The notes under the pieces: generated by a model
Database searches by the model: none
Seen by the model: the letters and a program-made list of their open reading frames with translations, nothing else
Told to the model about the DNA's origin: nothing
Part shown: in pieces, positions 36,070 to 49,300 of the stretch
Numbering within the stretch: position 1 is the first letter of the stretch
Layout of the letters: each line of letters begins with the position of its first letter
Program-made: the position numbers and the translations under genes
Source of the DNA: Dipylidium caninum
Taxonomy: Eukaryota; Platyhelminthes; Cestoda; Cyclophyllidea; Dipylidiidae
Length of the DNA: 64,000 bases
Assembly: GCA_017562135.1 (NCBI GenBank)
Contig: QEYB01000652.1
Coordinates: 62,001-126,000, forward strand
Reading direction: 5' to 3'

Positions 36070-39000
36070 TTATTATTGCACCACATTCATGTGTGTCATG
36101 TGTATCATTTATTTAAGGGTTTTAGTCGAATGATTTATTTAATTTAATTTCTTATAGCTATTAATATGTCACAATATAACAGCCGAAGGTCGTTCCTTCT
36201 GACTAAATAGTTCTATGATTTCAAATAATTAACCTTTAATCATTTGAGTTGCTGATTTGCTGCTGCCTTCAGAAGTAGCGATTAACTATCTGTTATCAGT
36301 ATCTCTCAGATTTAGCAAAATAGTTAATCTTTAAAAAAGCAATTGGTGACAACTGGAAGTGCATGACACGATATAAGAAGCCAACAGTCTCGATAATAGG
36401 CGTTAAGGTAACACTAAAAACGCTTGATGACATGTCTCACGGCAAAAATTTTGTTGTAACGGAGGCTTCTTTACAATAGTGCACAAATATAAAGTTTATA
36501 TCGTATGACTCCTGCAGCCCTCGAGCGTTTAAGGAAATTTGTGACAAATGTTTCGAAAAATGTAACAAAATGCACCCTGCCTATTTGAGTGCAAATGCTG
36601 TTCGTTGACTTATGCAGGCTATTCCCTATCACATCCTCCTCTAGACGAATTCTTGATGCAGAATGGTATTTCTAACAGATATCCCTTACAAGAACCTTAT
36701 TTTTCTTTAAAAAACTCTGGTTTCGCTAGTAAAATTAGTGACCCCGGTTCTAATTTTTCCCATGACGCACACGAACTTTCGAGAATAAATTCAATCGTGC
36801 CTCCAATTTTTCAATTAAGTTCCTAAACTATGTTTATGTTCTATTTACGACTCTGTTGTCGATATCGAATTGTGAATTCCCTTGGGTCCACTAAAATTTT
36901 ATATATTTTGACGTAAAAACTCATATCCACCGCTTTCCATGCCATTTTGTTTCCATGGAGAAAGTTCTCATGCAGTAAAAAAACGATTTTCGTTTTACCT
37001 TTTTAACCTCGTTTGTGGTAGGATGCAAACAACCAAGGTTCTCGCTCCATTTGACCGTCCAAATGCCAATAATATGTGGCCGGTGAAATAAATTTTACAA
37101 TACGCATTCAGAGTTTTGAATCATGCCTTCAATTGCAATAAATCGGTTTAATAAAAAAACGATTTATTCAGAAGAGACTCTGAGACCAGGCCGAAACTTA
37201 CACACAGCGACACGCACACGTATCAAAATCGAAAAGTGCAGTCACATTCGAAGCGAATTAAACGCAAAGGAATTGCCACTCAGAGTGGATCTGAACAACC
37301 CGTCCAAACCCGGTCGTGAAGAGGTAATTCCAGAAATCGTGGACTTTAAAATCGTCGCATGAGGCCGCACTTTGCAAAACACAATGAAGCAATGAATTGA
37401 TTCTCTCGCAAAACATGATTTATTTACAATAGCTTTGACAAGAGGACGCTCTACAAACAATTTTGTCTTCCGAAACAATAAAGATTTTTGCGTGAGGTCG
37501 AGGCAACTGGAAGTAATGTAAAGCATGCTAATATACGCCCGTACTTATGCGCATGCGTCCATTCGTGCTTATACCTTCTTCGCTGATAATAGTTTAAATC
37601 AACAGTTCTACGAACTTGTCCTTGCAGGCTACTACCAAACATTGCAATAAATGAAACACTTATGGAAGTTGTCATCAGTTTATAGGATGCCTGAAGGAGA
37701 TGAGATGGAATACCTGGCTGCAATTAGAGGAAAACTAAATCCCCTTTAGCTTTCAAGTACGATGCGCTGCTGGTTTTCGACTCTCTGCGCGTCCATTGTG
37801 TTATCAGAGTAGGGTACTTTTCCGCTTTCCTAAATGTTCCTTTGTAGACTAAATACACAATCGAATAACCCCTTTGGATCGTGTTTCAAATAGAACTCGG
37901 CGGCTTGTTTGCCTTATTCAACTTCTATATCAATTGTCAACGTGATTTCATGCCCAGCTTGATATTATTTTACTGTTCGACTGCTTTCCTTGTCGCCTTT
38001 AGATTGATAGACTTTGGAAAGAGAATTTGATTAATGAAAGTTTATTAGTCTGTTTGCGTAATTAAAACAATCTCGTCATGACCTCAAATACACCCTTATT
38101 TTAAGTCGCACAAGTGCCGCAATTCTTATCTTCGCAGAACAGATGTTGCATCTCATTAAGTTACATTTACATTAACTACTTTATCCTTTATTCTATTATA
38201 CATTGACGAAAAGTTGAGATTTTTAATGTTTTCCTGTAATATTCTTTTGACGTATGCCTGTTTTGTTTGAAGTACGTAGTTTAAATGCGCGACAAATCAG
38301 CCGTTTTGGTAAATATGACGAAGAAATGCTCGTTGGTATTTGGACGCAATTCTTTCGCCTCCTCCCCTTAAAGTGTCCGTTTCCCACATTTCGTGTCCAA
38401 GTCTTTCGCATTCAAACTGCCACGAAGTTAATGATTATCTGCCCTCCAAACTCATTCACGCAGTAGAAATAGTTAAACCCTCATTCGTGAGAAGTCAACT
38501 TTAGTCTAGCGTCCGGTAAATTTCGCCGTGAGTGGTCACGCTTTTAAGCGTGTGAGCGGGGAGAGATGAAGGTGAAAGTGGGGAGAGAAGTTGACGACGT
38601 TAAAGTGAATACAGTATTTAATGCGTAAAACGGCTTTGCATCGAGGTAAGGCTGTTGAAAAACTCGGAGTTCTAATTAATTTACAAAACCCCTAATTGCA
38701 TCTAGGCCAATGTTCCTCCGCTGCTTGCGATTTAAGATGCCTGGACAGAATAGAAAAATCGCATTCTCTCCATTTGGGTGGAAACAGGACTGCATTCTGC
38801 CTCAGCCCCCGGATATCTTGGGGATGAGGACCAAATCCTCCCCTTTTTACATTAACTGGCGTGACAGTGCTTAAAAAGTATCAGATGGAAATGCGGAGAT
38901 TATGTTGGGGAACAAAGGACTTCTCTTCATTGATATTTATGAGGCTCCTCTGTGTTTTAACGCATACACTTCCGCGCTGTCGCCGTGACATCCTGGCGTG

Positions 39001-39311
39001 GTGTACTTTTGAAGGGCGGTGATCTGTGTGCGACAGGATCCTGTGTCCTTATAACTGTTTTGACAACCTCTTTAAATATTTACACCACTTACTAGTGGTC
39101 AAATAGTCCAACATGACCTTGACGACGTAACAATTGTCGACTCTACCGAGTTGCGTGGGCCAAAATGATTGTTTCAAGGTGATTATTTAAATAGAATTTT
39201 TTCCACGATTGTGTCGACACGTGATTTAATTCAGAGGGGAGATAGGTAACGTTAAGTGTGTGCCCTTAAAGCACTATTTAATATGGTTTCATTTCAAAAG
39301 CAGCACTCACT
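36070..39311. other. Intergenic, between GAK 5' end and GPCR 3' end
   Basis: About 3.2 kb, AT-rich. It should hold the GAK promoter on its left side. The longest open frames are short plus-strand runs at 36605-36826 and 37123-37362 (74 and 79 sense codons) with no recognised similarity. No tRNA, repeat array or splice-flanked exon was identified. Confidence 0.5.
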
Positions 39312-39317
39312 TTTATT
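39312..39317 (-). promoter_or_regulatory. Candidate GPCR poly(A) signal AATAAA (minus strand)
   Basis: The plus strand reads TTTATT, which is AATAAA in the sense of the receptor gene, about 250 nt beyond its stop codon. The distance is reasonable for a 3' untranslated region. Confidence 0.45.
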
Positions 39318-39565
39318 GATAGTCGTGAAAGTATAAGAATAATTGTTCATCGAGAGAATTAGCTACAAGAATTAAGGAGAGAGGAGGCAAGATGGAGGAG
39401 GTGGGATCCACCGAGGCCTACTGTTTCTTGGCCCACTCGTCTCCACCTTCACCTCCCTCTCTGGTATTTCCCTTTGTCTTGGCATGGTACACAGGAAGTA
39501 GTACAGACAGAGTGGATTTGGGCGTGGGGAAAGGCGAGATCTGTGCATTCGACGAGAGAATGAAG

Positions 39566-40819
39566 CTATTCAACGCGGATGAGTGCAATCTCTGGCGAGT
39601 ACTCGGTCTGGGGATGGACACAGACACTCTCCGCAAAGGCGACCTCTTTCGGATTCTCCTTTTTCTTATCCTCTCGGTCATTTGTCATGTCAAGTTGAGG
39701 ACTGTCATCCTCCGCCGGCGTACCATCTTTTCTCGGCGCCGCATTCTCATTCATTAACAGTTCAGATTGGCCAACATTACTCTCCAGACGAACATTACGC
39801 ATTTTGGACCTGTCCAAGCAGATAAGAGAGGCAAAACCAATTCGAAAGGCGTCACTGAAGAAGGCGTACAGAATGGGATTGACACAACTATTGCCATAGG
39901 AGAGAATATTTCCGAGGATGTGGAAGAGACGAAAGGAAATAGTTTGAAAGTCGGTGTAGAAGTTTTGTATCATAAAAACCACCTGAATTGGCAGCCAACA
40001 GGCAGCAAAGACGATGACTACCACAATGACTAATTTGGTCGCTTTCCTCTTGCCCTTATGCGCTTCTACAGACTTGGACATCTTGGAGACACGTCCACAC
40101 AATAATTCCCTAATTAGAATGCTGTAGAAGATGCAGATCATGGTGAGAGGGAAGGCGTAGCCGAGAACAAAGAAGAGGCCATAGAAAATGCGACTGCGAT
40201 ACTGATTCATGCCGGTGACAATTCCCTCTGGTGTATGCTCAAATATCCACGCATTGTGGCAGACTGGTCGTTGACAGCTTGTCATATTATCCATGTCAAT
40301 GGAGTAGATAATGCGAGAGTAGATGGGAATGGGCAAGGTGACACAAATAATAACTATCCACATAATAATAACCGTTATTATCGTATTCTTGGTAGTTCGC
40401 CAGAGTCTACTTCGCAAAGGGAATACGACCGCGAGGAAACGATCCAGACACATTAGCACAAGGGTATATACACTACAGTAGACGGAGAAGTAGGTGGTGA
40501 AGAGGTAGAGTTTACAGAGCATCTGCGGGAGAGGCCAATTCCCGGTCACGTAGACCATTGCAGTGAAGGGGACACAGAAGATGATGAAGGAGAGGTCGGC
40601 CATGGCCAAGGAGACGATGAGGATGTTGGTGCTGTTACGCATTGTTGCGTAGCCGGTAATTACGATGATAACAAGGAGGTTGCCGGAAAATCCGATGATA
40701 TCGACGATACCGAAGAGAACGGGTACAACATAGCGTGTTAAAATGGTGATGGGATCGGTCTCATCGTCGTCCACGCAGACTGGATAGGCGGAGAGGTTAA
40801 GGTAGTCTGTTTCACTCAT
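39566..40819 (-). CDS. Rhodopsin-family neuropeptide GPCR, allatostatin A/galanin receptor-like
   Basis: A single exon codes 417 residues with seven clear membrane segments. TM1 (about 31-56) has GN at 46-47; TM2 has LAMAD and FCVPFTA; Cys102 precedes TM3 and can pair with Cys182 or Cys187 of the second outer loop; TM3 ends DRF at 126-128 instead of DRY; TM6 has CWLP at 274-277; TM7 ends NPILY at 314-318. A sequon, N8-L-S, lies in the short N terminus. The TM2-TM3 sequence and VYTLVLMCLDR are most like allatostatin A and galanin receptors, so a peptide ligand and G-protein signalling at the plasma membrane of neurons or muscle are inferred; the ligand is unknown. The cytoplasmic tail after about 335 is polar and acidic, with many Asp, Glu and Lys. 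The frame stays open upstream to 41092, but that part reads through a pyrimidine-rich acceptor, so ATG 40819 is preferred. Confidence 0.95.
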   Translation of the reverse strand: MSETDYLNLSAYPVCVDDDETDPITILTRYVVPVLFGIVDIIGFSGNLLVIIVITGYATMRNSTNILIVSLAMADLSFIIFCVPFTAMVYVTGNWPLPQMLCKLYLFTTYFSVYCSVYTLVLMCLDRFLAVVFPLRSRLWRTTKNTIITVIIMWIVIICVTLPIPIYSRIIYSIDMDNMTSCQRPVCHNAWIFEHTPEGIVTGMNQYRSRIFYGLFFVLGYAFPLTMICIFYSILIRELLCGRVSKMSKSVEAHKGKRKATKLVIVVVIVFAACWLPIQVVFMIQNFYTDFQTISFRLFHILGNILSYGNSCVNPILYAFFSDAFRIGFASLICLDRSKMRNVRLESNVGQSELLMNENAAPRKDGTPAEDDSPQLDMTNDREDKKKENPKEVAFAESVCVHPQTEYSPEIALIRVE

Positions 40820-40820
40820 T

Positions 40821-40875
40821 CTAGCCCACTTTACAAGCAGATAAAGTTGAAGAAGAAGAAGAAAACGATGAAGTA
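40821..40875 (-). promoter_or_regulatory. Splice-acceptor-like tract directly before the GPCR ATG
   Basis: In the sense of the receptor gene, a long CTT-rich tract ends in GCTAG one base before ATG 40819. This looks like a 3' splice site joining an untranslated 5' exon or a spliced leader to the receptor exon. It also explains why the hydrophobic upstream extension of the open frame is probably not translated. Confidence 0.55.
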
Positions 40876-43800
40876 GGTGGGAATATAATACTTCGAAAAC
40901 TATGAAAATGGCGTTAACGTGACTGAGAGGGAGGCATTTTAACAGGAATTCGATATTTCTGCGTCTATTGCTAATGTTATCATTCTTATTTCGTAGTGTT
41001 TTTTCATCATCATATTCCACTTTAGTTAATTTTTCGATTAAACCAAGAGGAACAAAAGGCGATTTGTATCTACTTATGTTGTGGGGATTCAAGTGGAATC
41101 ATAGCTAAGCGCAACAAACTTGGAGAAACATTAATGGGTCATTCCGATATGAAGGCTGAAATTTTCTTTTAGAGGAATTGAAGTCCCCTGTGGAATCCGC
41201 TGCACACATGGAAGAACCCGTGAAATTGCATTTAACCTAACAGCTGGTTATACAACTACGATTGTACTAAAATCTCTGTGGACAATGAATGATAAAGAAT
41301 TAGGTTGGAATTAAATGTGTTGGCTGTAAGAATATCAGGAACAAAAGCAAATGCTCGGCCGACGGCAACGTTGAGCGACACTTACAGAAAGCCTCAATTA
41401 CTCTTAATAAATTGAATAACTTATCGAAAATAAAGTGTCACCACATCATCCACATTCACCGATATCTCACCGACAGACTATAAACTTTGTGTAATTATTC
41501 AAACTTTTTTGGAGAATAAAGGTGGAAATACAATAAACAAATTCATAGCAGCAAAGGCCTTGATTCGCTTATTAACTTTGAAATAACATATTTTTAGAAG
41601 GCATATTTAACTTGCCCAATCGTAGGCAGGGAAGTTTTTTGGTTGAATATAATAAATAATGCAAAATATTTCGCTTTTTGGTTTTTTACTCACGTTATGT
41701 TGACTGTGTTTTGCAGCTACATTTCTAATAAAGTGGAATATGCAACTTTCGTACCTCTAAATTCACATCAATTCGCCTTGTCTCTATTGTAACATTTAAC
41801 TTGAGTGCTTTGGATATATTTGAGGTACAGGAGTGCTTTTCTCGAATGGACTGGAGAAATTTCTTTTTCTTAAATCCTCTTCCGCCTTCTATCAAAAGGC
41901 GAATGAGTGGAATTTGAAGTCGGTCGAAAGTGTTAAAAGGCTAATGGTTTTACGAAAATCCGATTTTTGTCTCTTCCGCTTGGGAGAAAATCTTGATTCT
42001 CGAGGCGAAACGACTCGCATTCCGTCTCGCCTACACCGTGAAAGTTGGACTTGATACTCACTCCGCTTAAAAGGCATCAAATGAACCTAAGCATCGGCAT
42101 TTTAAAAAAAAGAGAAATAATGAAATAAGAGAAGAAACGACAGGGGCTGAGTTCCAGGGCAGCGAAGAAATTATTTAGACCTAATCGGAAACTGTCTTCT
42201 GCGATAAAGTTTCACATTGAAAACTATGAAACGAGCGTCTGTGTTATGTCAGTGTGCGGCACTGATCGAGGAAGAGAAATTTCAACGTGCGCTCGACATT
42301 TTTACTTACACATTTTTAAAGCATCATTCTTAGTCATTTCGTAAAATTCTTCTTTGTTTATGTCGCATCATTGTTCTATGTTTCGCTGAAACCGTATGGA
42401 GAAATAAAAGCGATTTACATGTACTTTTCCTGTACGCATTCCAAATGAGTCATAAGCCCCGGAAAACATTAATGAGGCATCCAGAGGTGGGTTCACTGGT
42501 GAAAAAGAAATGCTCAATTGTGATTCGAGGAGATACGAGGAACCACCGGCCCATGGGATTGTGGAAAGGAAAAGCCCCCATTCCATGTGGAGGGAGGCAA
42601 TACCTGAACATACCTAACATAAATTCTGCACTAAAGTACAAATTGCAGTCATTCTGGTATTAATTTGGACTCCGAAGACCCTTCAGACTAAAGGGAGAAA
42701 TCTAGCGCCAGTCTCAAGAAAAGAGCAAAGGTGTAGCCTCTCCTCTACGTCGCCACTGACCACATAAACCTCAATTTCGAGTTGGCTCTACCACTTCACA
42801 CACACACGCGCGTAAAAATTCCGTCTAAGGTAAACACGAAGTGCCCCTTAATCGGGGCTGGAACAAGCGCTGCACTATTAATAATTTCAATGGGCATCGT
42901 GCTCACAATCCTCCGAGTATTCCAGAATGACCTTCCCCTACACAAATGGACATGGCATTTATCATTGTCCCCAAGATGCTGCATCCTCCGCGTGGATTGG
43001 AATGCTTCCCAATGTACCCAGCGAACGGTAGTTAGGGGATCCGGGTGGAAAGTAGAAGCTACAACTCTCTTCTCTCGTCTTCTCTATCTTGTTTTCTATC
43101 CCACTGGGGAGAAATGAGACAATGAGAGGTAGTACTTAGAGGAAAAAGGGAATTGTAGTTGGCAGAATTACTTCCACAATGTGCTTGAGACCGAGGCAAT
43201 AGCTGGTAGAGGACGATTGGTCAAAATATGAGGGCAAATAATAGTGAAACAGAAGGAACTATTTTTTTCGACCACCCCTGCGAATTGTTTACTTTGAGTG
43301 TTTTTTAAGTAACCAGCTAAGTCTTTATCGTCCTCCTGCACAGCTCGTCCCAATAAAGTTTGTCCTTGAAGACATATGCCCCAAAATTCTCCACTGTCTG
43401 CACACTTTCTACTTACCGATATAATTTTTGGTAAAGTGGTAATATTCAGCCTTTTAAGAAGGGGAAAAATTGGAAAATAGTTGTAAAAGTTGACTTCTTC
43501 ACGTCGACGAGCGGGTAGGAAAGACGTCCGCTCAACAGGCTGGCGGTATACATTATGGTTTCATTATATTAAATTAAATTAATTTTCCAATTACCAAACA
43601 CCTGTGTGATGGATAGTCTGGTCGATAATCCCTATCGTCAGAGGTGACGTGGTGAGACATGCTTGATTGGCGGAGGGGCGAAAAAGAAATTTCTCATTAT
43701 ATCAAATTTGAAGAAAAATCATGGAGAAGTGATCCTCGTACTTGTGGAAGAATTGATTGAATCAGGTGCTTTAGAGGAAAAACACGGGGAGTGTAGAAGG

Positions 43801-44900
43801 AAGACTAAATGACAGCGTAATAATAGTGGAGAAATAGGAGAGTCGATGCTACCGCGGGACAGAAGGTAAAGTGGCGTGAAATTGTCGTGACGAAGGGATA
43901 TTGTTACAATTAACAATGTATGCGGGTGTTTTGTGTAAAACAAATGCAGGCTCCCTCGATCTCGTCGCCTAACTTTAGGACTGGTAGTTTGAAAATTAAT
44001 CTTGAAAAAGAGTACCATTCTTTATTAAGTTGTAGTCTAACAGGCATGTGGGAAGTATTTTTGTGTGCATCAAACGATAAAATCCTCCTTTTCTTGAGAA
44101 GAACACAAGTTGCCTTCTTAAATAGATTTTTCAAATTGGAATTTAGATGCCTTCTAAAAATTGGGGGGTTAGCAACACAATTAGCCAATTTAAACTAAAA
44201 GAAATGTTTCTTATATCTCCTCCTATTATACGCGCAATTATGTTGTAAATATGTCAGAAAGTAATATTTAAATCAACAGCTGATGTGCAACAATTTGAAA
44301 TATCTATTTTACGCCATTTCATGTAACGTGTAACAGGAGGCTTTCAAAATTATACAAAATGAGTAAAAGGACTTTAACGCAAAGTTAATTGGACATTAAT
44401 AACTTAACTAGTAGTGATTAATTAAAATGTGACATTTTTGTTATTTCGAGTAATGCAAAAAGCTATGTTAATTAAGTTTGACGGCGGCCTTGTTGTGTTT
44501 GAGTGGGCACTGGAGGTTTGTAAATGCTGAGCTCTTTTCGCACGTTAAAAGGTACATTGCCGATGTGTCATTAATTTAACTTGAAAGTCAATTACGAAAA
44601 GACGCTTGAATTGAGGCAATTTTCGCAATGAGTATCTGGGGATTAGGCACACCCAAACCCTGCCAAGTTTAAGTTCATCTGGAAAAGGCGAAAACTTTGG
44701 CGGTAGCCTAGATACTGCTTACAACAGGGAGCATAGGCGCATTAAAGGCAGTAAAATGTTCTAATAGTAGCAAGAAATTTGTTATTGCGTAGACTCGGTT
44801 GTTTTCGGCTATGCTTCAATATACGTACGTGTTGTTCGACTGTCTCAGTTTATTTTCGGCCTCCCTGGCTCTCCGCTGCGCCACTAGTCCGTCGACTTAA
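40876..44900. other. Intergenic, upstream of the GPCR, no gene recognised
   Basis: This stretch of about 4 kb has base composition like the left part of the window. It may include 5' untranslated exons and the promoter of the receptor gene. Open frames, such as the plus-strand run at 42782-43117 starting with a CA repeat, show no known domain and no splice context. No RNA gene was recognised. Confidence 0.45.
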
Positions 44901-46275
44901 TACGATTTGAGGTTAGCCCTGGAATGCTACATTCCACTCTTCATCAAAAGGAACAGCTAGCAGCATTTTACGAGACAGTCGCATCAGTGCCTCGGGTGTG
45001 CGCCTTAACCCTGTCGAAATACACAAGTATGGGTGTGGAACGTTTATGTCTGTCTCGATGTAAAATGCCTACATCGTCTTTTAAGTCTGAGCGAAGTGAA
45101 GTGGAATGGCGTGGCTGCGAGGGTGTGCACACGGTCTTCATTCACGCCAAAGGCGTTTCTCTAATGAGGTTAACTGCATACTCCCGAGGGGTGTCTCGCG
45201 ATTTTGGAGAAGCTCCAGTATGGATGGATTTGCGAGCTTATTCGACTTTACACTCGCCGATTGTTTGTTCTTTCGGTAAGAAGCCAAGCAAATGAGAAGA
45301 CTCTACTGCGACAAGACACGCATTGCGATGTGCGTAGAGGAGTCAGTCGCGAAATTCGTAAATGTTTGTAGAGTAATCGAAAAAGTTACCGAAATGTTAT
45401 TATTCGGACGGTGGTAAGTGGTCAGGGCGTTGTTTATTCCGCTCTGAAAGTCGGGGGAACCGTGCCTTCGTCAGTTGTTCGTTGCAACGAAATTTTCTCA
45501 TATATAAATACACATTTTGTCTAAATTTATGACCAGCACTACTTCTTTATAACTCGGTCCGTAATCAACCCGAAATCCTTACATGCATTTTTCGCTTTGA
45601 TCGCATTAGCACAAATTATTTGTAAATCGAATTAGGTGCAGTTGTGCTAAAAAAATAAGCCTCCTCGAAAGAAAAAGGTCTTTCACGTACTTTGGAAATT
45701 AAGAAAAGAGCATTTATTTCTGAGATCGCCTTTTTCTATGAAATATATACAAAGAAGTGTGCATGACGTGAGAGAAATGAAATGGTTTGCAAAAGGCTTA
45801 CTCAAATCTCAGACGACAAATTGTCATTCAAAAGGCAGTGCACACAACGTCTGACGTGAACTAATGGTTTCCTCCATGGGACCACCGCTCCTCTTTCCCT
45901 CCCCGCCCCGCTCTCCGAGGTGTGGCATGGCATTAAGGGGGAGCATAACAATAAGTATTTGTGTTACTTACCGATGCGACTTTTAATTTTGCTCGACAGC
46001 CAGCAACCTTTAAAAGTCTATTAGCAATACACAAACTGGCTTCCCATTGGTGGCGAGTGGACGAGAAACTCTCGGCCAATTGCGCAGTGCGTGGGGACAT
46101 TATTAAAGTTGACGGGCGTCCTGTGTTATCGTCTCAATTGGTTGAAGGCCATAATCCCCTCTTCGATCGCGGGCCAGTACCCCGCCGACCCTGCCCCCTT
46201 CTGTCCTACCACGCCCCACTCCTCGCCCCTCGCCCCCCCCCTCGCGGCCAACCCTCTCCTCCCGTGTGGTTGCCA

Positions 46276-46306
46276 CGCCCGCCCGCCCGCCCGCCCGCGC
46301 CCCCCA
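46276..46306. repeat. (CCCG)n simple repeat
   Basis: A run of about five CCCG units flanked by further C runs. The complementary strand has repeated GGG tracts with single-base spacers, so it could fold as a G-quadruplex. It accounts for the long stop-free frames around it. Confidence 0.85.
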
Positions 46307-49300
46307 TCTCCACCAAACCAACTGCTAATTCAAGTACCCTTATTGTCCTTCCTTTCTATGCCAAATTGTGTACTTTACGCCCAAATTAATTAGGTCCTGT
46401 GCACCACCTTCCCTTTTTCTGCCGAAATGAGTTTTTAGTTGAGGGGATTGGCGCAGTCTTGAGGATGTTACATGGGAGTTGGCAGACTTGCTGTCGAGTT
46501 CTCATTATCACTTGGCGGTAGTGGGACGTGGTGTGGTGTGTAGCATCCCTTCGAGGAAAGTATTTCCTCTGCCCCCGCCCCCCCCGTCCCCACAACGGGG
46601 CATGTGAAGAGGGCGTCACCTCGCCATTAGGCGATTAGCCAGGCTAGAAGGCAGGTTATTAGTAGTTGGTGCCGCAATTATGTCCCCAAATTATGGGTTT
46701 GCCAGGTGTGTGGAGACCGCTTTAGCCAGTCCCGGCGGGTGTCAGACCAAATCGTGGGAGCCCGACCGCAGGCAAAGCGTTCCACATTGAAGTTGATGAT
46801 CAAAATTAGAGAGAATCTCGTAATTGCACAACCCCTCTTCCGTAGTGTTCGCACTTATCATTCCTCCCTCTCTTTCGTTGTCACCATGTCCTCCAGTAAA
46901 CGCCAAAATTGGCACGAGGTGACGGACGGACATGAAGGCGACCACATTTATTTTGAGTAGCGGATCATTTGAGCTTATTAATTAAGTTCGTCCAACTTTC
47001 AGTGTAATAAAACTTTATCAATGATAGCGACGCGGCGAAGGGGATACGAGGGCGAATTGAAGTAGCCTCCCAATCTCGTTTGGCGCACCGATGTAAATCC
47101 ACCATTTGGATGGATGCGATGGTGCGTTTTATGAAGAAGTAAACTGAGAACCGGTAAAATCTCCCTCCGCCTCACTCCTATTTGATGTTTGACGTGAGGC
47201 GAGAGAGTTAAGTCGACTCTCTAAGAATGTCCTCTTTTGTGGGCTACTTTTGTGCCGTAATGGAGGCCAGTTCCTCTCGGCGTCAAGTTGAGAGCGGGCC
47301 AGTTTTCTCGCCTTTCTGTCTGAATTGCGGCGACTTGTCGCCGACAAACACCGGAGAGACAGTTAAGACGGCGGAAGTTCCCCGTCCCATTAGTTCTAAT
47401 AGCCACTTCCGCCGCCTGGCCGGCAGCCCGCCTGGCTTCCCCTCAACTCGCCGGTGGGGCGCTTCCCCTGCTCCCTTTTGTTGCCCATCTCCCTCGCATT
47501 GGCTCGGTTAACAACAAAAGGGAAAGTACGCTGTTAGCGAGTCCATTTATCACTGGCTGCGGGGACATTCGCCGCGGTCTGCGGCCGACCGATGCCGCCC
47601 TAGCGGCAGAGTTGTGAACCGTTTCCAGATAAGCACTTTTGCGCTAGTCAAATTGTCGAATTTATGTGACGGGAAAATGTCGGCGCCTGAAATTTGCCTA
47701 TTTCCCTCCTTTTTCTTTGAAAACACCACGTCGAAGACCCTTTTAACCGCCCGTCTACGGCTTCCTGATGCATTAGCTAAACCCGTGAGACATTCAAGGA
47801 CCGTCGAGTAACTCGGTCATCAGACCTACGAGAGTCGGGGAAATGGACTGAAATGAGAAATTCTGGCGAAAGGTGGGTCCATAAAAGCTCGATTTACTCT
47901 CCTGTCGGCAGAATACAGACAAGGTGAACGAGGCCATTAAATTGCAGGGCGTCTGATTGGCCGCAAGCGGATGAGAGCGAATCGTTCCATCAACTCAGCT
48001 CGGGCAAAACCTCCGACGTGGAGGCAGACTGCGACTCTTGGAAGTACCCAGTCGCCCTTTCATCTATCCACATTTTTGTTTTCTTCGCCCTCCCCGGCAG
48101 TTAAATAGCAATTTCTCTCTCTCCCCCTGAACATCTTTTGCCCTCCCGATACAATCTCTGTGAGAGGCTACGTAAAGACTGAAATTAGCCAATTCTGTAA
48201 ACACTCCTCTTTGTCATTTTGGCCACTTTAATGTGGCGACAATCGCCTATAAACACTTCCTGGGGCGCGGTTAAAGTTATGGTCAGGTTACAGCCGACTG
48301 GGACCATGTTTTGTGACCTTCTCCAGTTCACTGGAAGGCAGAACCAGGTGATTTTATGTTGGAGCAATTTATGAGTCGTCAGGACGCTCTGTGCCACGGG
48401 AAGGCGTTCCCCACTGGCAATGATGCCCAAATCAACTAAATTGCCTCAACAATAACAACAATAACAAAAGCAATTATGGCTAAAAGGATCTTCTGTTGAG
48501 GTGAATATCAATTTAAGTTAGGCGACGAAGTTCGGATGAAAAGAAGACGCCAGGTAAAAATTATGGGGTGGAAACCCTGAAACGGGCGCTGAATGCATGC
48601 GAAGAAAACGAAAGTGCGATTTTTCTCATTTTCTGTTTTTACTTAATCGAAGTAATTTACATTGGCTTCTACGACTTTCTACCGGCGATTGGGGAAGTCG
48701 TGTAAAACCTTCCCGCAAAATTTTTATTTCCAGAGTTATTTAACCATTCAAAGTCTTTTATAATGTGCTTTTCGGTCATTGCAGTGTTATTTTCTCCCAA
48801 AAATGACCCGCAATTACTAACAGAGGTAAGAGCCGGACGGCCGATCGTCCGCGGACGCTTCACTTCCTTCGGCGGGCGCATGTGAGGCCACTTTTTTTTC
48901 TTTCTCATTCACTGCACGCAGAGGTTGCTTTCAGACAACTGCGAAGTTGGTCCGATTTCACGAAAAGTTGCGTGAGAGGATCGGATTCCACAGTCGGGCT
49001 CAATTCCTCCTCTTATCAACACGGACCGGCGGTCGTCCTCGAGGCTCCTGGACGAAACTCAAGTGGCTAAAACAAAATTTTGTGGAACGAACACCGAGTG
49101 TTTCCTCTTCTTTAGTGCATCCATCGCCAAATGCTTCTCTTTCAGTCACAGTTGAACACAAACGAGACAAAACGCCCATTTCATGGTTTCCAAACGGGTA
49201 ATTTAGGCGCGCTTGCCGCGATCTTACATAAATGAAATATTCTAGAGCTGTTTAATATTAAAAAATTGCTTTTATGCAGTTGAATAGCTACCTTAACTAT

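Noticed and set aside
40820..41092. N-terminal extension of the GPCR frame
   Set aside because: It translates a long pyrimidine tract and an AG acceptor next to ATG 40819, and receptors of this type have a short N terminus.
46091..46393. Pro-rich open frames around 46.1-46.4 kb
   Set aside because: They are produced by the (CCCG)n tract and are open in several frames and both strands.
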